Source of the DNA: Anaerolineales bacterium UBA7227
Lineage (GTDB): Bacteria; Chloroflexota; Anaerolineae; Anaerolineales; Villigracilaceae
DNA length: 18,047 nt
Direction of reading: 5' to 3'
Assembly: GCA_002473085.1 (NCBI GenBank)
Contig: DKTP01000182.1
Coordinates: forward strand, 1-18,047
Shown here: piece by piece, positions 15,403 to 18,047 of the stretch
Position numbering within the stretch: the first letter of the stretch is position 1
Layout of the letters: every line of letters begins with the position of its first letter
Program-made: the position numbers and the translations under genes
Notes under the pieces: model-generated
What the model was told of the DNA's origin: nothing
Seen by the model: the letters and a program-made list of their open reading frames with translations, nothing else
Database searches by the model: none

Positions 15403-17247
15403 ATGAAGACCGCCATCCGCATTTTATGGCTCATGGGATTAACCGTCCTGGCCGCCTGTGCGAACCTCAATCCCACCGCGTCGCCGGCCAGCCCCGACGG
15501 AAAAGGCCTGGCCGAAACGCGCGCGGCGAACACGCCAGGGGCGACCCCGCCTCCCGTCCCGACGAGGACGCCGACCACAATCGTCGCTCCGGCCTCCGGC
15601 AGTCGTTACTATCACGTCTCCCCCGAAGGCCGCGACATAAACCCCGGGACACAAGAAGCCCCGTTCGCGTCCATCGGAAAAGCGGCGGGACAGGCTCGCG
15701 CAGGCGACGTCGTGGTCATCCACGCCGGCGTGTACTTCGAGGACGTCAAGCCCGCGCGCTCGGGCGAAGCCGACCGATACATCACCTATCAGGGCGCGGG
15801 AGACGGCGAAGTCGTGATAGACGCCGAAAACGGCAAGCGCGCCGCCTGCATCGAAATCGAGGGCAAAAGTTATTTGCAGTTCATCGGCTTGACCGTGCGC
15901 GGGGCGAATTCCTACGAGACCTGGCCGCGCGCCGGGATCTCCATCTCAGACGGGGCGAGTCACATCATCCTCGACGACATCGCCGCGTACGACAATTACG
16001 TCGGCATCATGGCGCACGGACGCGGCGAGCCGGTGAGTTTCGTCACGGTCAGGAACAGCAGGACGTTCGATCCCGCCAGAAACGTCGGAAACGTCCACTA
16101 CGGAATTTTCTTTTACAAGAAAGTATATGACTCGAGCATCCTGAACAACCATGTCGCGTACACCCTGCCCGAGGAACAGAGTTATGGGATCGAAATTTCC
16201 ACCGATTACCCGGGCAGCCAGGCGGACGGGGCGCGGCGGATCAGCGTGATCGGCAACGAAGCGGCCTACAACGAATCCCAGGGCATCCACACCTGGAACG
16301 CGGTGGGAGTCCTGATTCAGGGAAATCACCTGCACGACAACGGCGCGACGGGAATCCAGATCGAAGACGGCTCCGAGAACATCGTCGTGGAAAACAACCT
16401 CAGCGAAAACAACGCGCAAAAATACGAATATGAAGCCGGGGCGTGGATGGACGACACGAAAAACGCTTTGGTGAGAAACAACTTTTTCCGAAGCAACAAG
16501 ATCGGCCTCAACGTGACCAATTCCGAGCGCGTCATCGTTCACGATAACTTCATCTATCTGAACAACCGCGGCGCCGAGAATCTCTACAACGCGGCCGGGT
16601 TGATCGTCGGCGGCTCGGACTCGCGCATCGCGGTCACGCACAACACCTTCTACAAAAACGGCGCGGACGGAATGGAACGCGGCGCGGCCAATTTCTCCTT
16701 CTCCCAGCAAACCTGCGCGGACATCGTCTTCAAAAACAACATCGTCTCGCAAACGGCGAGCGTCGTGGACTTTTCGCTGGACGCGTGCCCGGGCTTCGTC
16801 TCGGATTTCAACGATTTTTACAACGCGCGTCCGCTGACGTTCCAGTGGGATCAGGCCTGGATGGATTGGACGACCTACCGGGAAACAAGCCGACAGGACG
16901 CGCATTCGCTGACCGCCAATCCGCTTTTCGTAAACCCGTCAGTCTTTGACTTCACTTTGCAACTCACAAGCCCGCTGATCGGCAAAGGGACGGCTCTGGC
17001 GCGGACGGTCGGGGCCGGCACCGGCCGCTCGGTCGTCGTCACGGACGCGGGATATTTCAGCGACGGCTTCGGGGTCGGCGCGGGCGACCTGGTCCGCGTC
17101 GGCGCGAGCGAGGCGAGAATCGTCTCGGTTGACTACGCCGCGAACGTCATCGTCGTTGACCGCGACCTCCGTTGGAGCAAAAACGACGCGGTCAGTTTTC
17201 CGTTTTCGGGCGCCGCTCCCAACATCGGCGCAGGTTTAATCCCGTGA
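15403..17247 (+). CDS. Right-handed beta-helix lipoprotein (DUF1565-like)
   Basis: A 614-residue lipoprotein with a canonical lipobox, VLAAC, Cys19. A Thr/Pro-rich linker runs to about residue 65. A DUF1565-like opening (69-115: YYHVSPEGRDINPGTQEAPF, then IGKAAGQARAGDVVVIHAGVY) leads into parallel beta-helix coils with many NNF/NNH/GNH-type turns (about 150-470). The C-terminus follows the common SPLIGKGTAL...APNIGAG closing pattern, but about 70 residues of beta-rich sequence are inserted between those two parts. Likely role: binding, cleaving or epimerising the surface polysaccharide outside the cell; no catalytic residues can be assigned. It is a paralogue of the protein at 1332. No strong ribosome-binding site precedes the ATG. 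Its TGA overlaps a GTG start candidate of the next gene. Confidence 0.87.
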   Translation: MKTAIRILWLMGLTVLAACANLNPTASPASPDGKGLAETRAANTPGATPPPVPTRTPTTIVAPASGSRYYHVSPEGRDINPGTQEAPFASIGKAAGQARAGDVVVIHAGVYFEDVKPARSGEADRYITYQGAGDGEVVIDAENGKRAACIEIEGKSYLQFIGLTVRGANSYETWPRAGISISDGASHIILDDIAAYDNYVGIMAHGRGEPVSFVTVRNSRTFDPARNVGNVHYGIFFYKKVYDSSILNNHVAYTLPEEQSYGIEISTDYPGSQADGARRISVIGNEAAYNESQGIHTWNAVGVLIQGNHLHDNGATGIQIEDGSENIVVENNLSENNAQKYEYEAGAWMDDTKNALVRNNFFRSNKIGLNVTNSERVIVHDNFIYLNNRGAENLYNAAGLIVGGSDSRIAVTHNTFYKNGADGMERGAANFSFSQQTCADIVFKNNIVSQTASVVDFSLDACPGFVSDFNDFYNARPLTFQWDQAWMDWTTYRETSRQDAHSLTANPLFVNPSVFDFTLQLTSPLIGKGTALARTVGAGTGRSVVVTDAGYFSDGFGVGAGDLVRVGASEARIVSVDYAANVIVVDRDLRWSKNDAVSFPFSGAAPNIGAGLIP

Positions 17248-17279
17248 CAAACCATGGATCGTTCCCACGCAGGACAAGA

Positions 17280-17936
17280 GTGGCGGAAGTTGTGGGCCCG
17301 GCCGGGGCAGGCAAGACCACCCTCTGCTGGGAATTGACGCGCCGCGCCGCGCGCGTCCGCCTCGAAAATTTCCCCGACGTCCACAAACCGGCCGACGCGC
17401 CGTTCTTCCTCTCCAACGGCCTGCAGCTGATCCCGCGCCTGCTCGCCCTCCCGCGCAACGGGAGCCGCCGCCTCACCCGCCGCGAATTCGCGTGGATGTC
17501 CATCCTCAACGGCTGGCCGGCGCTCCTGCGAAAAGAAGCGGAGCGCGGCGGCGTCATCGTCCTCGACCAGGGCCCGGTCTACCTGCTGGCAGAGACGCGG
17601 CTGTTCGGCCCCGAATACCTGAAGCGGGACTCCGCGCATCGCTTCTGGCAATCCCTCTTCGAGCGCTGGGAGGCGGCGCTCCACACGGTCTTCTATCTGG
17701 ACGCGGACAACGAAGTCCTGCTCGACCGCATCCGCTCGCGCGAGCAGGAACACATCGTCAAAGCCGAGTCGGAAACGACGGTGTGCGAATTTCTCCGCCG
17801 CTATCGCGCCGAATACGAACTCATCCTGTCCGCGCTGACGGCAAAAGACAGGAACTTAAGAATCCTCCGCATCGACACGGGAAACCGCCAGACGCAGGCC
17901 ATCGTCGAAGATATTCTTCTCGAATTAGGCTGCTGA
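17280..17936 (+). CDS. P-loop kinase, thymidylate/deoxynucleoside-kinase-like
   Basis: A 218-residue protein beginning with a P-loop strand, AEVVGPAGAGKTT (Lys12), as expected for a nucleoside or sugar-type kinase. Further features are a Walker-B-like VIVLDQGPVYLLAETRLFG, VFYLDADNEVLLDRIRSREQEH (strand plus Arg-bearing lid) and a C-terminal helix (AIVEDILLEL). It is not a close match to housekeeping thymidylate kinase, and I cannot assign a substrate. The GTG at 17280 has AGGA at 17271-17274 and gives the expected N-terminus; the alternative GTG at 17244 overlaps the previous stop (GTGA) and adds 12 hydrophilic residues. This is the second P-loop kinase in the locus. Confidence 0.78.
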   Translation: MAEVVGPAGAGKTTLCWELTRRAARVRLENFPDVHKPADAPFFLSNGLQLIPRLLALPRNGSRRLTRREFAWMSILNGWPALLRKEAERGGVIVLDQGPVYLLAETRLFGPEYLKRDSAHRFWQSLFERWEAALHTVFYLDADNEVLLDRIRSREQEHIVKAESETTVCEFLRRYRAEYELILSALTAKDRNLRILRIDTGNRQTQAIVEDILLELGC

Positions 17937-17947
17937 AAGAAGACGCC

Positions 17948-18047
17948 ATGAACATCTCCTCGGAACGCCTGACGATCTTCCTGCCCGGCTTATACGACGG
18001 CGGCGCCGAACGGATCCTCCTGAACCTCGCGGCGGGCATCGCCGCCC
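17948..18047 (+). CDS. Glycosyltransferase family 4-like protein (N-terminal fragment)
   Basis: Only 33 residues are visible before the window ends. They read as the first strand and helix of a GT-B glycosyltransferase: LTIFLPGLYDGGAERILLNLA matches the family opening pattern of a hydrophobic strand, a Gly-rich loop with GGAER, and a helix. Such enzymes add a sugar to the growing lipid-linked repeat unit. It starts 11 bases after the preceding kinase and belongs to the same operon. The family is likely, but specificity cannot be inferred. Confidence 0.75.
   Translation, partial: MNISSERLTIFLPGLYDGGAERILLNLAAGIAA

Noticed and set aside
15117..16130. A 337-codon plus-strand open frame overlapping the polymerase end and the lipoprotein start
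   Set aside because: It is very Arg-rich and out of frame with two well-supported genes.
15946..16905. A 319-codon minus-strand open frame
   Set aside because: It is antisense to the second beta-helix gene, with Val/Arg/Asp-rich shadow composition.

Overview
This 18 kb window is GC-rich bacterial DNA with tightly packed genes. Several genes start with TTG or GTG. The surface lipoproteins carry Thr/Pro-rich linkers directly after the lipidated cysteine. Together these suggest a Chloroflexota bacterium of the Anaerolineae type; this is inferred from style, as no rRNA or marker gene is present. No tRNA, rRNA, CRISPR array, transposase or phage gene was seen, and no gene-free stretch exceeds about 230 bases.

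Left part (1-3338): an MFS transporter on the minus strand lies between two arrays of a degenerate heptamer, TCAGGNN. One array contains its stop codon and the other sits just upstream of its start. Diverging from it is a large secreted right-handed beta-helix protein with a lipoprotein-like signal.

Middle part (3339-8297): PadR-type regulator, TrmO-type tRNA methyltransferase, ModB and ModA form a plus-strand operon. A near-perfect palindrome overlaps the -10 box and start codon of padR, so autoregulation is likely. No ModC ATPase is present. A glycerate 2-kinase (MOFRL family) converges on modA. An orphan OmpR/PhoB-type response regulator diverges from the kinase.

Right part (8298-18047, running off the window): a surface-polysaccharide locus. 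An AT-rich control region precedes a small Cro/C1-like HTH protein and a NusG paralogue of the RfaH/LoaP kind, the specialised antiterminators that often head such loci. The leader after the NusG paralogue can fold into a two-part RNA hairpin followed by a motif resembling the ops element, and it is a candidate antitermination site. Then come a formyltransferase-like/beta-propeller protein related to the GINT1 glycosyltransferase family, a nucleotidyltransferase-thymidylate-kinase-like fusion, a Wzx-type flippase, a Wzy-type polymerase/ligase, a second beta-helix lipoprotein, a second P-loop kinase and the start of a GT4 glycosyltransferase. The flippase and polymerase imply a Wzx/Wzy-style pathway. 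No initiating glycosyltransferase, chain-length regulator or export protein is visible here, so these presumably lie further right or elsewhere.

The most unusual content is the regulatory head of the polysaccharide locus with its leader RNA structure, and the two kinase-like proteins (one fused to a nucleotidyltransferase) plus the GINT1-like protein, whose substrates cannot be assigned from sequence.
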